From a virus: DNA of 54,518 nt. This document shows, piece after piece, positions 9,896-19,068 of the stretch. Position numbers and translations under genes: made by a program. Numbering within the stretch: the first letter of the stretch is position 1; every line of letters begins with the position of its first letter. Under the pieces are notes generated by a model. That model had not been told where the DNA came from. It saw only the letters and a list, made by a program, of their open reading frames with translations, and ran no database searches. The DNA lies in the IMG/VR virus record IMGVR_UViG_3300050343_000299, positions 1 through 54,518 of that record; one strand, given 5' to 3'.

Positions 9896-10387
9896 TCACG
9901 CGCGCGCCACGCGCGCGCTCGCGTGCGCCTCGTCCGCCCCGATCGGTTTCAATCGCACGCTGATTCGCAACGAACACCCACCGCACTCCAACACGCACTC
10001 GTCGTGCAACTCGCGACGCAATCGTTGCAACTCCGCCACCGGTATCTCGTACGCGTCGCCGCACCGACACGCGCGCGCGTACGCGTCCACGCCTCCCGAC
10101 GCCCCGCGCTCGCCCTCGCGCCCCATCATCACGCACACCACGTCCATCTCCTCCGCGTCGATCGTCTCCGCGAGCGGTCGCGCGCGCCTCGACGCGAGCG
10201 CGGCGTCGTATCGCTTCCGCGCCGTCGCGTCCACGAGGCAGTCGTACGCGCGTTTGAGCTCGAGAAACGCGCGCGCGTCGCCGCGCGCGCGATCGGGGTG
10301 CGCGCGGAGCGCCGCGCGCTTGTACGCGTCGCGCACCTGCGCGGCGTCGGCGGACGAGGGGACGCCGAGGGTGGCGTAGTGATCCAT
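9896..10387 (-). CDS. DPH4: Diphthamide biosynthesis protein 4 (DNAJC24/DPH4-like J-protein)
   Basis: DPH4 is a J-domain protein with an iron-binding CSL zinc finger. It supports the first step of diphthamide synthesis on eEF2. The 163-residue product starts with a J domain (DHYATLGV, HPD in AHPDRA near residues 32-34, then LELKRAYDCL and a KRYDAAL helix). It ends with a CSL finger: CRCGDAYEI near 108-116 and CGGCSLRISV near 137-146, giving the Cys-x-Cys and Cys-x2-Cys ligands. Domain order and length match DPH4 rather than the related DPH3. It is a single-exon gene, convergent with its left neighbour. Its ATG lies about 190 bases from the stop of the next gene on the same strand. Confidence 0.9.
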   Translation of the reverse strand: MDHYATLGVPSSADAAQVRDAYKRAALRAHPDRARGDARAFLELKRAYDCLVDATARKRYDAALASRRARPLAETIDAEEMDVVCVMMGREGERGASGGVDAYARACRCGDAYEIPVAELQRLRRELHDECVLECGGCSLRISVRLKPIGADEAHASARVARA

Positions 10388-10573
10388 GAAGTGCGGCGAC
10401 GCGACGCCGAGCGGCGAAGGCGACGCGGCGAGCGGCGAACGCGGCGACGCGGCGCGGGCGAGCGCGCGCGCGGCGAGCGCGCGAATGATTTACATGGATA
10501 ATTTACAACGATCGCGGCGATGGAAACGTCAGGGCTCGATGTCCTCGCGCGAGGCCGTCGTCGACGCGACGAC

Positions 10574-13318
10574 CTAACTCGGCGTCGATCGAAGCGTCGA
10601 GGTGACGGCGACGATCAAACGTTCGAGGGAATCCACGGTTTGATCGCTCGCGGCGTCGTCGCCGCTCTTCATCGCGGCGCACGCGTCCGTCATCGTCGTG
10701 GTGTGTCGTCGCGCGATGTCGAGAACTGGGGATTTCAATTCGACCTCGGCGTCGCCGGCGAAGAGCGTTCTGACGGCGTCGGCGGTGCGAAGCATGAATT
10801 CGGCGGCGACGTCCACGTCGACTTCTTCGGGAGATTGTCGAAGAGGCATGTCGTTCCAATCTTCGATCAACGTTCGAAACGACTTACTCATCAATTCGAA
10901 CGCTTCTGCGGCGAATTTACGAGCATCATCGATAGAATCTCTTCGGCGCTCGATTTCGGCTTCGACGATTTCGTGCGCGAGTACCCATCCCGTGAGTGTC
11001 GTCTTCCCGCGCTGCGCGAGCGTTCTCGTCGGCGAAGACGCGCTTCTGTCAAAGAGTCCGCCAAACGTTAACGCGATATAGACTCCGCTCCTCGTAAGGT
11101 CTGCCGCACACAAAGTTTCCGCGACGGCGCGTACGAGAGCGTCGGCGGCGGCGCCGTCGGCGAAACGTCCCAAATGCGCGCTCGGCGACTCGATCGTCGT
11201 TAACGCGCGTTTCGCCAAAGCCACGCGCGTCGCTCCAGGTGTTACTGCGCACGTTGCGTCTATGAACGCAACAGCACATTGGGGTGCGATGCGATATAGC
11301 AAGTGCGTGGTGGCTTCAAACGGGGCGAACGCGACGGTCGCCGGCGCCGGCGTCTCTGACGCGTCGACTCGCGACGCCATGGCGGTGACGAGCTCTTCAA
11401 TCGCGACCTTTGCATCCGATTCATCTTCTTGCGGAAACAATAATGGTTTATCGCCCCACACCGCATCTATCAAGGTTGCGAGCGCGGCGCCGTCGCGAAA
11501 CGCCAGCAACGCGCGCGCGCCGACCCAAGCGTACGCGGGTAAATTCTCTCCGCGCGAAGATTCGAGCTCGCGCACGAGCCCTGAGAGATGCACGTCGTCG
11601 CTGATGACACCGTCCCTTTGAGACGCGCCGCCCGTTGCGCGCAATGCGTCCCAGTCCGTGAGAAGAATATCCCGCGCTTCGTGGACGCTCGCGCTAGCTT
11701 GACGCGAGAACGCTTCGCAATCCGCCGACGCTCGCTCGAGCGTCTCTAAAGCTTCGCGCACGGCAAAGTTCCATCTCGCCGCGGCGACTTCATCAAATCG
11801 ACCGTCGAGCCTCGCCTTGAGAAGGAGCGCCGGCGCGATCGCACACGATGCTCTGACGTCTCTGGAACGCGTCGCCAATCGCGCGTCTCTCTTTGTCTTA
11901 AACGCCTCCGTCGCCGTCTCCACCTCGCGTCGCGCGGTGATTAAAGCGCGAGCGAGAGCCTCCGTCGACGCGCCGTACATCTCTACGTCGGCTAGAACCT
12001 TGTCGATATGCTCCAGGTCGTACAGAGTCGTCGACATCAGTATGGGTTCCACCACTTTCGACAACGCGCTCGGGACGTGCAGCGAACACCGGAACACGGG
12101 CGCGAGCGCGCCCGGCGAGTACGCTCGCGCATACATACCGGCGACGCCTCCGTTGACGAGTTCAAACGCGTGCTCTTGCGAAGAAATCGTCGCGTGCGAT
12201 TCGCTCGCGGCGCGCGGCAATTCAGGCAGCGTCGCGGAATCGACCAACGCGCCCGTGCTCGCGTGAAACACGCGAATCAACCGTCGCTCCGACGCGGCGT
12301 CGAACGAGGCGACCCACAAAAACGCACCGTGTCGCGCGATGCTCATCGCGCGCTCACCCGCGCGCATCTCTTGACCGTCTTCATCCTCCTTCGTCGCCGA
12401 AACGCGCCCGAACGCGCACACCTCCTCCACCGCGTGCGCGACGTCGTCGTCGTCGCGTCGCTCGCCCGGCGCGCCGAGCGCCGGCAGCACCACGAACGCC
12501 CTTTCCGCGTCGACGTCCGCGCACACGAGCGCGCGATCCGGAAACGACACGCTCGTCAACAGCGCCCTCGACGGTCCACTCCCACCATCCATCCCGCCGT
12601 CGCGCGTCGCCCCTCGCGCGTCGACGCGCGCCGTCGCTCGCCGCAATCGACAATTCCACCTATAAAGCACCCCACTTCGCGTCGTCACCCAAAAATCCTC
12701 CCCTCCCGCGCTCACCACCCCCACCAACCCCTCATACGTCGCGCTCGCCACCGTTTCTCCCGCGTTCGCGCTCGCCGCCCCCCCCACCACTCGCACCGCC
12801 ACCCGTCCCGCGTCGCCGTCGCCCGCCGCGCTCGCCGTCGCCGCGTACGTCGTCCCATCGCTCCCCTCGCACGCGCACATCCCGTGGCAGTCCCCGACCC
12901 GCGCGCCGCTTTCCCCCGTCCCATCTCGCGCCGCTTTCGTCCCCTCCGCGACGATCGGCGGCGCGCCCGCGTACGGCGGCGTCGTCGTCCCGCGCAGCGC
13001 GCCGCCGCCGTCGCGTCGCCACGCCGCGATCGCGCCGTCCCGCCTCGCCGCGATCGCGCCGTCGCGCGTGCTCGCCAAGCGCGCGCACGGCGACGCACCG
13101 AAAAACGCGACGTGTCGCGTCGTCCACCCGTCGTCGTCGTCGTCGTCGTCGAGCGTCGCGCGTCGCGTCGATTCGACGCGCCTTTCGAGCGTCGCGACGA
13201 CGCGTCCGCCGTCGCCGGCGCAGACGAGCGCGCGGGCGTCGGCGAGCGCGACGAGGGCGTCGCCGCAGTCCGGCGGCGGGCGACGGCGCGACGCGACGGC
13301 GTCGACGACGAGCGGCAT
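10574..13318 (-). CDS. Large protein of unknown function, propeller-like N-half and helical C-half
   Basis: I do not recognise this gene. The 914-residue product has an N-terminal half (to about 400) with repeated short hydrophobic strands and Gly/Asp turns, such as VGVVSAGGEDFWVTTRSGVLYRW written here only in part (GVLYRW), suggesting a beta-propeller. The C-terminal half is helix-rich with many charged heptads and no obvious motif. That architecture is seen in scaffold nucleoporins and vesicle-coat proteins, so a divergent nucleoporin such as a Nup133/Nup160-type protein is a guess and not a call. Start: ATG at 13318. An upstream in-frame GTG at 13351 lies inside the 33-base direct repeat and is not a plausible eukaryotic start. 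Confidence 0.6.
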   Translation of the reverse strand: MPLVVDAVASRRRPPPDCGDALVALADARALVCAGDGGRVVATLERRVESTRRATLDDDDDDDGWTTRHVAFFGASPCARLASTRDGAIAARRDGAIAAWRRDGGGALRGTTTPPYAGAPPIVAEGTKAARDGTGESGARVGDCHGMCACEGSDGTTYAATASAAGDGDAGRVAVRVVGGAASANAGETVASATYEGLVGVVSAGGEDFWVTTRSGVLYRWNCRLRRATARVDARGATRDGGMDGGSGPSRALLTSVSFPDRALVCADVDAERAFVVLPALGAPGERRDDDDVAHAVEEVCAFGRVSATKEDEDGQEMRAGERAMSIARHGAFLWVASFDAASERRLIRVFHASTGALVDSATLPELPRAASESHATISSQEHAFELVNGGVAGMYARAYSPGALAPVFRCSLHVPSALSKVVEPILMSTTLYDLEHIDKVLADVEMYGASTEALARALITARREVETATEAFKTKRDARLATRSRDVRASCAIAPALLLKARLDGRFDEVAAARWNFAVREALETLERASADCEAFSRQASASVHEARDILLTDWDALRATGGASQRDGVISDDVHLSGLVRELESSRGENLPAYAWVGARALLAFRDGAALATLIDAVWGDKPLLFPQEDESDAKVAIEELVTAMASRVDASETPAPATVAFAPFEATTHLLYRIAPQCAVAFIDATCAVTPGATRVALAKRALTTIESPSAHLGRFADGAAADALVRAVAETLCAADLTRSGVYIALTFGGLFDRSASSPTRTLAQRGKTTLTGWVLAHEIVEAEIERRRDSIDDARKFAAEAFELMSKSFRTLIEDWNDMPLRQSPEEVDVDVAAEFMLRTADAVRTLFAGDAEVELKSPVLDIARRHTTTMTDACAAMKSGDDAASDQTVDSLERLIVAVTSTLRSTPS

Positions 13319-13687
13319 CGTGTGGCGTCGGGGCGAAATATCTTTCGTCACACTGTTTGCGCATACGAGGTGGTTTGGTACGTGTCGTCACACTGTTTGC
13401 GCATACGAGGTGGTTTGAAACGGACGCGCGATCGACGTCGCGGCGGCACAGCGCGCGCGCGACGCCGAGGACGACGCGCGACGCCGAGGATACGCGCGCG
13501 ATAAATCGCGCGCGCGTCGAGCGTCGACGCGCGATCGTCGCGGCGTCCGCGGCGAGAGGAATCGCGCTTCGAAGGTTTGATTTAATTAATTCAAACGAAG
13601 AAACGGTTCGAACGACGCGACGACGCGCGAGGACGCGACGACGCGCGAACGCGCGGACGCGCGAACGCGAGGACGACGACGACGCGG
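13319..13687. other. Divergent intergenic region
   Basis: This 369-base region lies between the starts of two divergent genes. It holds the 33-base direct repeat at its left end, and then CGCG-rich DNA with a short duplication around ACGCCGAGGA (about 13464 and 13482). There is one AT-rich island (GATTTAATTAATTCAAAC near 13577) about 100 bases before the right-hand start, which could be core promoter. I see no gene in it. Confidence 0.6.
13345..13417. repeat. 33-base direct repeat, two copies
   Basis: Two identical 33-base copies occupy 13345-13377 and 13385-13417 with a 7-base spacer. Each holds TCACACTGTTTGCGCAT and then a CGAGGTGG stretch. The pair lies 27-99 bases upstream of the minus-strand start at 13318, so it may be a duplicated promoter element. 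A two-mismatch relative of the 17-base core occurs at 21738-21754, again just upstream of a minus-strand gene. Confidence 0.85.
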
Positions 13688-14554
13688 ATGTCGACGCGCG
13701 CGCGCGCGGCGGGACGCGCGAGCGCGGCGCGGCGGGACGACGCGGGGACGACGCGCGCGGCGACGACGCTCGCGCGCTTCGTCGTTCGCGACGACGGCGC
13801 GCGGCGCGCGGAGGAGGAACGCGCGCGGAAACGGGCGGAGATGGTGCGGTATAGACGCGCGCTGGACGCGCAGATGGCGGAGATGGCGCGAGGACGGGCG
13901 CGGGAGGCGGCGCGGGAGGCGAGCGAGCGGGACGCGCGGCGGCGGCGAGACGGCGGCGAGACGGCGAACCGGGAGACGGCGGAGGAGCTGGCGCGGCGGC
14001 GGGACGAGTACGTCGCCGCGCTGGATAGACAGGTGGCGGAGCGGCGCGAACGCGAGAGGAAAAGGCGCGAGGAGGAGGAGAGACGGGACAGAGAGGAAAA
14101 CGAGCGCATTCGGCGACACGTCGAAGAGGAGCGAGCGATTTTACGCGAGAAACGCGCGATGATGGCCGCGCGGGCGGCCGCGCTCGGTGACGATGAGGGC
14201 GATGACGACGATAAGACGCGAAGAAGACGAGCGAATAGGATCACGCACTCGCCGCCGGCGTCGCCGCGACCGGCTTCGACTTCGGCGTCTCCGCGCGCGC
14301 CGCCGTCCTTCGTCGCGCCGCGCGCGGCCAGCGTCGACGCCGACGCTGGATACGTCCCGATTCCCGAATTTCCCGAGTTTCCCGAGTTTTCGCAACCGGC
14401 GACGACGACGGCGTCGTCGAACGAGCGAACACCGCTGACCGACGCCGCGGTGGCGGATTTGACCAACGTCATTCGCGAGCTCGTCGTCGAGCAGCGCGAA
14501 CTGAAATCTCGCCTCGCGCGCGCCGAAGCCGCGCTGCGCGCGCGAATCGAGTGA
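13688..14554 (+). CDS. Arg/Glu-rich coiled-coil protein
   Basis: The 288-residue product is a hypothetical protein. Residues about 35-165 are a long, highly charged helix. It contains two related segments, YRRALDAQMAEM and YVAALDRQVAERRERE, spaced about 50 residues apart. This Y-x3-LD-x-Q pattern resembles the repeated L-x-x-Q helices of cytoskeletal/centrosomal coiled-coil proteins of the CSPP or CCDC66 type. A disordered Ser/Pro-rich stretch follows, then PEFPEFPEF, then a second short coiled coil at the C-terminus. A role in microtubule or basal-body structure is only a guess, since Ostreococcus-like algae lack flagella. The downstream CLC gene starts about 160 bases later on the same strand. 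An alternative start is the ATG at 13841. Confidence 0.55.
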   Translation: MSTRARAAGRASAARRDDAGTTRAATTLARFVVRDDGARRAEEERARKRAEMVRYRRALDAQMAEMARGRAREAAREASERDARRRRDGGETANRETAEELARRRDEYVAALDRQVAERRERERKRREEEERRDREENERIRRHVEEERAILREKRAMMAARAAALGDDEGDDDDKTRRRRANRITHSPPASPRPASTSASPRAPPSFVAPRAASVDADAGYVPIPEFPEFPEFSQPATTTASSNERTPLTDAAVADLTNVIRELVVEQRELKSRLARAEAALRARIE

Positions 14555-14714
14555 CCGACTCGAGCGAGCGGTGAGTAATACCGAAGCATTTCTCGCTCGA
14601 ATTCGCGACATTAAACTCGCCGTCTCGCGTCGCCCGCGCGTCACACCTCGCCTCGGCGGAACGTCCACACCGCGCGCGCGCGTCGGGCCCGATCCCGCGC
14701 GCGCGCGGTCGACG

Positions 14715-17186
14715 ATGTCCCGTCGAACGCCCGCACACTATTACGAGAGCATAGACTACGAACTCCCCGCGAACGCGGTCGAAACGCGGAGGATTCGGAA
14801 TCAGAATGCGCGCGACAATCCAACCACCGGGACACAAAATCAGCCACCGTCGCGCCGCGCGCGCGATAATCCCTACGCGCACGTGGTGTTCTCGAAGTAC
14901 GCGTTGACGCTCGTCATCGGCGCCGCGGTCGGGGTGACGGCGTGGGCGATCGAGGGAACGACGGGGGAAATCATCTCGATGCAGGCGGCGCTCGTGAGTC
15001 GATACTACGGCGACGCGCCGCGGACGACGATGTCGCTGTTTATGATCACGGCGGCGGTGTTGGGGACGCTCGGGGGATGGGTCGCGACGTATTACGCGCC
15101 GTTAGCGAGCGGAGGGGGCGTGACGCAGGTGATGGCGAGTTTAAACGGCGCAAACGTGCCGGGATTATTGAGCGGGCGGACGCTCGCGGCGAAAATCGTG
15201 GGCACGTGCGGCGGCGTGGGGAGCGCGTTGGCGGTCGGACCCGAAGGGCCGATGGTGCACATCGGCGCTGGGATCGCCAGTGTGTGCGCGTTGTATTGGC
15301 CCAGGAAGTTCTTGTGTGGAGATGGATTCTTGGGGGCGAGAGAGGGCGAGGCGGACGCGTCGGCGGCGAGCGAGGACGAGGATTCCGAAGACGACGATTC
15401 CGAGCGATATTCTACGGATGGCGAAGATTCAGACGGTAGTGAATTGCAGTCGACGTTACGGCGGCGAAGGCGGCGACGTCGTCGTGCGTTCGTGCGGTTC
15501 GGCGAGTCGGCGAAATTAGACGCCGTGCTGCTCGAGTTGGCGTCGCCGTCGACGCATAGAGAATTCGTCTCCGCTGGCGCCGCCGCCGGATTAGCCGCGG
15601 CTTTCGGTGCACCCATCGGAGGAGTTTTGTTTTCTTTTGAAGAAGCGAGCACGTTTTGGAGTCAACGCACGATGTGGCGGTGCTTGATGTGCGCTGCCAT
15701 CGCGTCCTTCGTGCTCGCGTTGCTCGATTTGCGAGGCAACCCAGGCATGGTGTTCATCACCGGTGACTCGCTTCGACCGACTACGCCGAGGGACTACTTC
15801 CACCAACTACCATTCTTTGTTTTAGTAGCTGCCATAGCGGGACTCATGGGGGTGTTGTTCAACCAAATTCAGGCGTGGACGTCGAGGTTTCGTCCGTCTG
15901 CGAAGAATAAAGTCGCACGAATGTTTGAGTGCGCCGTCGTCGTTCTCGCCACGGTGGCGCTTCGGTTCGCGGCGGCGGAGTTCGCGGGACACTGCATGGT
16001 GCCTCCCGATACCTGGGTGAAAGACGATTTCGGTGTACGATTCAACTGCGCCGAGGGAGAAATTAACGACATCGCTACTGTATTTTTCATTTATCCAGGC
16101 CGTTCAATCGGCTGGATGTTCGGCATGGCTGAGCACGTGTGGGGCGAGGCGTACGGGTTCACGGCGCAAGGTTTAGCCATATCCGCGGTGTGTTATCTCG
16201 TTATGATGGCGCTAGCGTTCGGCATCGCCGTTCCTGGTGGCTTATTTATGCCGTCGTTGTTCATGGGCGCGTGCACGGGAGGATGCGCGGGGTTAATGCT
16301 CAAGGCGTCGTTGCCCGAAGCGTGGGACATCCAACCAGGGCTCTACGCGCTCATCGGTGCCACCTCCGCGCTCGGTGGCGTTTTCCGTTCCTCCGTGTCT
16401 CTGGTCGTTATCATGGTCGAGAGCACCAACGGACAGGCTTTCGTGTTCGCCATCATCGTCGCCGTCATCGTGAGTAACGTGGTAGGAAATTACTTCGCGC
16501 ACGGCATTTACCACGCCGAGTTGTCGCGAAGTAAAACTGTGGCCTACCTACCTCGAGATCCTTCGAGAACGCTCGAGGGGAAGACTGCGCGCGATATCAT
16601 GGCGGTTCCACCCGCGTTTTTACCCGAAGTTGCTTTTAGAGACGACGTCAAGTCGTTGCTCGAGCACACGACTCACAACGGATTCCCAGTCGTCGACGAC
16701 CGCGGGAAACTCGCCGGTCTCATCTTGCGTTCGCAGCTCGACGTTCTTCTCGCGGCGCCGCCCGAGGAAGCCGCGCCCGGTGCTGACGCTACCAAGCAGG
16801 CAAAATTGGACCTTAAAATGCGCACTGCGCATATTCAGCGCGTCACCAAGGGCGCGACGCCCGGCGTCGCCGCTGGACTTCTCGACGAAACCGTCGACGC
16901 CATCGAAGTCGAGCGCTTAATGCGCACCAACGCCACGCCGCGCCGCGGCGCGCTGACAGACCCCGAAAACGATTCCAACGACATCGCGAGCGCATTCGCA
17001 TCGCCGCAGATCGACATCAAGACGTACATGAACCCGTCGCCGCTCGCCGTGCCTTTGGATTTCCCCGCCGCGCGCGCGCACGGCGTCTTTCTCTCACTCG
17101 CGTTGCGCCACCTCATCGTCGTCGACGACGACTACGCCGTGCGCGGCGTCATCACTCGCAAAGATCTAATCGGTTTAAACGCTTGA
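14715..17186 (+). CDS. CLC-family chloride/anion channel or exchanger with CBS pair
   Basis: This is a membrane protein moving chloride or nitrate, possibly in exchange for protons, probably on an internal membrane. The 823-residue product has many hydrophobic helices. The signature GPEGP (about 176-180) carries the gating glutamate, LFSFEEAS (about 304) the internal proton-glutamate region, and GGLFMPS (about 507) the GxFxP motif. Two CBS domains fill the C-terminus (about 620-823). The first anion-binding motif, usually GSGIPE or GPGIPE, reads GGGVTQ here (about 132-137), losing both Ser/Pro and the following Pro. A roughly 50-residue acidic loop with an Arg run (about 209-258) interrupts the membrane region. 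I use the ATG at 14715. The open frame extends upstream only to a GTG at 14571, which is unlikely in a eukaryote. Confidence 0.9.
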   Translation: MSRRTPAHYYESIDYELPANAVETRRIRNQNARDNPTTGTQNQPPSRRARDNPYAHVVFSKYALTLVIGAAVGVTAWAIEGTTGEIISMQAALVSRYYGDAPRTTMSLFMITAAVLGTLGGWVATYYAPLASGGGVTQVMASLNGANVPGLLSGRTLAAKIVGTCGGVGSALAVGPEGPMVHIGAGIASVCALYWPRKFLCGDGFLGAREGEADASAASEDEDSEDDDSERYSTDGEDSDGSELQSTLRRRRRRRRRAFVRFGESAKLDAVLLELASPSTHREFVSAGAAAGLAAAFGAPIGGVLFSFEEASTFWSQRTMWRCLMCAAIASFVLALLDLRGNPGMVFITGDSLRPTTPRDYFHQLPFFVLVAAIAGLMGVLFNQIQAWTSRFRPSAKNKVARMFECAVVVLATVALRFAAAEFAGHCMVPPDTWVKDDFGVRFNCAEGEINDIATVFFIYPGRSIGWMFGMAEHVWGEAYGFTAQGLAISAVCYLVMMALAFGIAVPGGLFMPSLFMGACTGGCAGLMLKASLPEAWDIQPGLYALIGATSALGGVFRSSVSLVVIMVESTNGQAFVFAIIVAVIVSNVVGNYFAHGIYHAELSRSKTVAYLPRDPSRTLEGKTARDIMAVPPAFLPEVAFRDDVKSLLEHTTHNGFPVVDDRGKLAGLILRSQLDVLLAAPPEEAAPGADATKQAKLDLKMRTAHIQRVTKGATPGVAAGLLDETVDAIEVERLMRTNATPRRGALTDPENDSNDIASAFASPQIDIKTYMNPSPLAVPLDFPAARAHGVFLSLALRHLIVVDDDYAVRGVITRKDLIGLNA

Positions 17187-17265
17187 TGGACTAAATTTGT
17201 AATTTTAACGCGTTGCCGCGACGTCGCCGCCGCAGTCGCCGCCTCGCGCTCAACCGCCGTTCGGC

Positions 17266-18249
17266 ATGCCGCCGCGACCGGCGTGGACCGACCCCGACGA
17301 ACGCCCCCAGGACGACGTCTCCGACTCGGACAAACCATCGACGTCGATACACGACGCGCCGAGCGCTCCGGAACCGATCGCGCGCGACGTAAACGACGCG
17401 TTTACCACGACAAAAAGTGCAAAGCAAAAGCGTCCCAATTCGGAAGAGAAACCGACGCCGCACGCGCGCCGTAAGCGCCGCAAGGGCCGGCGAGCGACGG
17501 ATGGGCGAGAAAAGTCGTATAGATACGGCAACTACGATCGATACTACGGCTACCGCGTCGGGGAGACGATGGAGGATCACAGGCTGGAGGCGCTCCGGGA
17601 CGAGTGGTTTCGAGGGAAGCGCGCGTGCGACGTCGGATGCAACGATGGATTGTTCTCCCTGTCCCTCGTCGGCGCGTTCGCCCCGGCGTCGTGCGTGTGC
17701 TTAGACATAGATGGTGATCTCGTGCGAGCGGCGCAGCGAAAACTGGAGGCGTTGCGGAGACACAGCGCGGCGCAGGCGGGCGCGGCGGAGCGCGGCGAAG
17801 GCGAAGGCGCGTTGGCGGACGCGGGTCAAGCGTTCGGTGGGGTCGAATTCCGACGAGCGAACGCCGTGGAGTTTGATTTCGGAAACGAAAAGTTCGACGT
17901 CATTCTCTTGCTCAGCGTCACGAAGTGGATTCACTTGAATTTCGGCGACGACGGCGTGAAAACCGTCCTTCGCAAGTGTCGCGACGCCCTCGTCCCCGGC
18001 GGTTCCCTCATCATCGAACCGCAACCGTGGAAATCGTACAAATCCACGCTGCGCAAAAAGATCAACGGCGTTCCGGTGCTTCCGGACGAGTGCAAGGCGA
18101 ACTTAGCCGCGATCGAGTTCCGCCCCGACGCGTTCGAGGCGCACCTCCTCGGCCGCGACGGCGGTTTCGCCTCCGCCGAGCGCCTTCGCCCCGCGGGCAC
18201 CGCCGCGTTCGACCGCGAGATCTTCCGATTCATCAAGCACCACCATTAA
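17266..18249 (+). CDS. BCDIN3-domain RNA 5'-phosphate methyltransferase (MePCE-like)
   Basis: MePCE-type enzymes use SAM to methylate the gamma-phosphate at the 5' end of some Pol III RNAs (7SK, U6), stabilising them. The 327-residue product has a disordered Lys/Arg-rich N-terminus and then the family entry motif YGNYDRYYGYR near 87-97. SAM motif I DVGCNDG is near 124, and motif IV-V stretches LSVTKWIHLNFGD and LIIEPQPWKSYK follow. All are hallmark BCDIN3 motifs. It ends in EIFRFIKHHH. It is shorter than human MePCE, as plant and algal members usually are. It lies about 80 bases after the CLC stop on the same strand. The RNA substrate in this organism is unknown. Confidence 0.9.
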   Translation: MPPRPAWTDPDERPQDDVSDSDKPSTSIHDAPSAPEPIARDVNDAFTTTKSAKQKRPNSEEKPTPHARRKRRKGRRATDGREKSYRYGNYDRYYGYRVGETMEDHRLEALRDEWFRGKRACDVGCNDGLFSLSLVGAFAPASCVCLDIDGDLVRAAQRKLEALRRHSAAQAGAAERGEGEGALADAGQAFGGVEFRRANAVEFDFGNEKFDVILLLSVTKWIHLNFGDDGVKTVLRKCRDALVPGGSLIIEPQPWKSYKSTLRKKINGVPVLPDECKANLAAIEFRPDAFEAHLLGRDGGFASAERLRPAGTAAFDREIFRFIKHHH

Positions 18250-18272
18250 TCGCGCGCAATTGTCGATCGCAT

Positions 18273-18312
18273 CGCTCCTTCGCTCCTTCGCTCCTTCGCT
18301 CCTTCGCTCCTT
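18273..18312 (+). repeat. Tandem 8-mer CGCTCCTT, five copies
   Basis: Five perfect copies of CGCTCCTT are followed by a degenerate sixth (CGCTTCTC). They make a pyrimidine-rich tract about 95 bases before the ATG at 18408. The tract may be a promoter or 5' UTR element, or simple-sequence expansion. Confidence 0.9.
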
Positions 18313-18407
18313 CGCTTCTCGAGCGCGTCCCTCCGCGTCCCTCGCGCGCCCCGTCCCCGTCCGCGCCTCGCGTCCGCACTCCGCGCCTCGGTCTCGTCCG
18401 AGTCGCC

Positions 18408-18798
18408 ATGTCCGCCATGTCCGCCGCCGAGTACGACGCGCTCATCTATCCCGGCTTCCTCCGTCGCAACGTCGCGCGCTGGAACGACGACGGCAGCGCC
18501 GCGCCGCTCAGCCGCAGCAAGGGCCCGCGCAACGAAACCTTCGTCCTGCAGCTGCGCAGCGGCGAGATCGATCAGGACGTCAGCGCGATCGAGGGCGAGG
18601 TGCGTCGACGCGATCGTCCGCGACCGCGCGCGACGACGACGACGCGACGCGACGCGACGCGAAAGGTTCTCGGCGCGCGCTCGACGAAGACACTGACCGG
18701 GACGCGCGTCCCTCGCGAGCGTCGACGCGCAGCTCGGATTAGCGCTCAAAGGGTTGAAGGGCGCGCGCAAGGGACGCGCGAGCGTGAACGCGGAGTGA
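18408..18798 (+). CDS. Small hypothetical protein, probably two exons
   Basis: I do not recognise this product. Exon 1 (18408-18599) encodes 64 residues starting MSAMSAAEYD, with a PGFLRRNVARWNDDGS segment that looks like real, non-repetitive protein. The frame then degenerates into Arg-rich sequence, suggesting an intron. A donor GTGCGT starts at 18600, a branch-like CACTGAC lies at about 18691-18697, and an acceptor AG at 18731-18732 restores an open frame (LGLALKGLKG...) ending at TGA 18796-18798. The mature protein would be about 85 residues. The intron length (133 bases) fits the short introns of these algae. An earlier AG (18718-18719) would keep the Arg-rich frame and is less attractive. 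The splice sites are inference. Confidence 0.5.
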
Positions 18799-19068
18799 TG
18801 GCGCGCGCGACGTCGGCTTCGGCGCGCGAACGGACGACGCGCGAAGCCGAAGCCGCGAGACGCGCGAAGACGTTTGAGTTTGAGATCGCGCGCCGACGCC
18901 GGAGATTCGAGGACGCGCGCGACGATCGACGCGACGAAATCGCGCGTTCCGTGGATTTTGTAAATTATTTTAGAGGTTTTGAGACGTGCGGCGCGCGCGC
19001 GCGGCGCGCGGCGTCGAGCGGGCCGCGGCGGCGCGGGTCCGCGCGGCGTCAGAGCGCGCCTCGGCGGC

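Noticed and set aside
13318-13351. Extension of the large minus-strand protein to a GTG at 13351
   Set aside because: The gene is eukaryotic, an ATG exists at 13318, and the extension lies in the direct repeat.
12008-13504. Long plus-strand open frame opposite the large unassigned gene
   Set aside because: It is Arg/His-rich, low in hydrophobic structure and mirrors a coding strand in CG-rich DNA. It is a shadow.
18979-19068. N-terminal extension of PEX12
   Set aside because: It is Arg/Ala/Gly-rich, has no ATG, and family members begin near the ATG at 19069.
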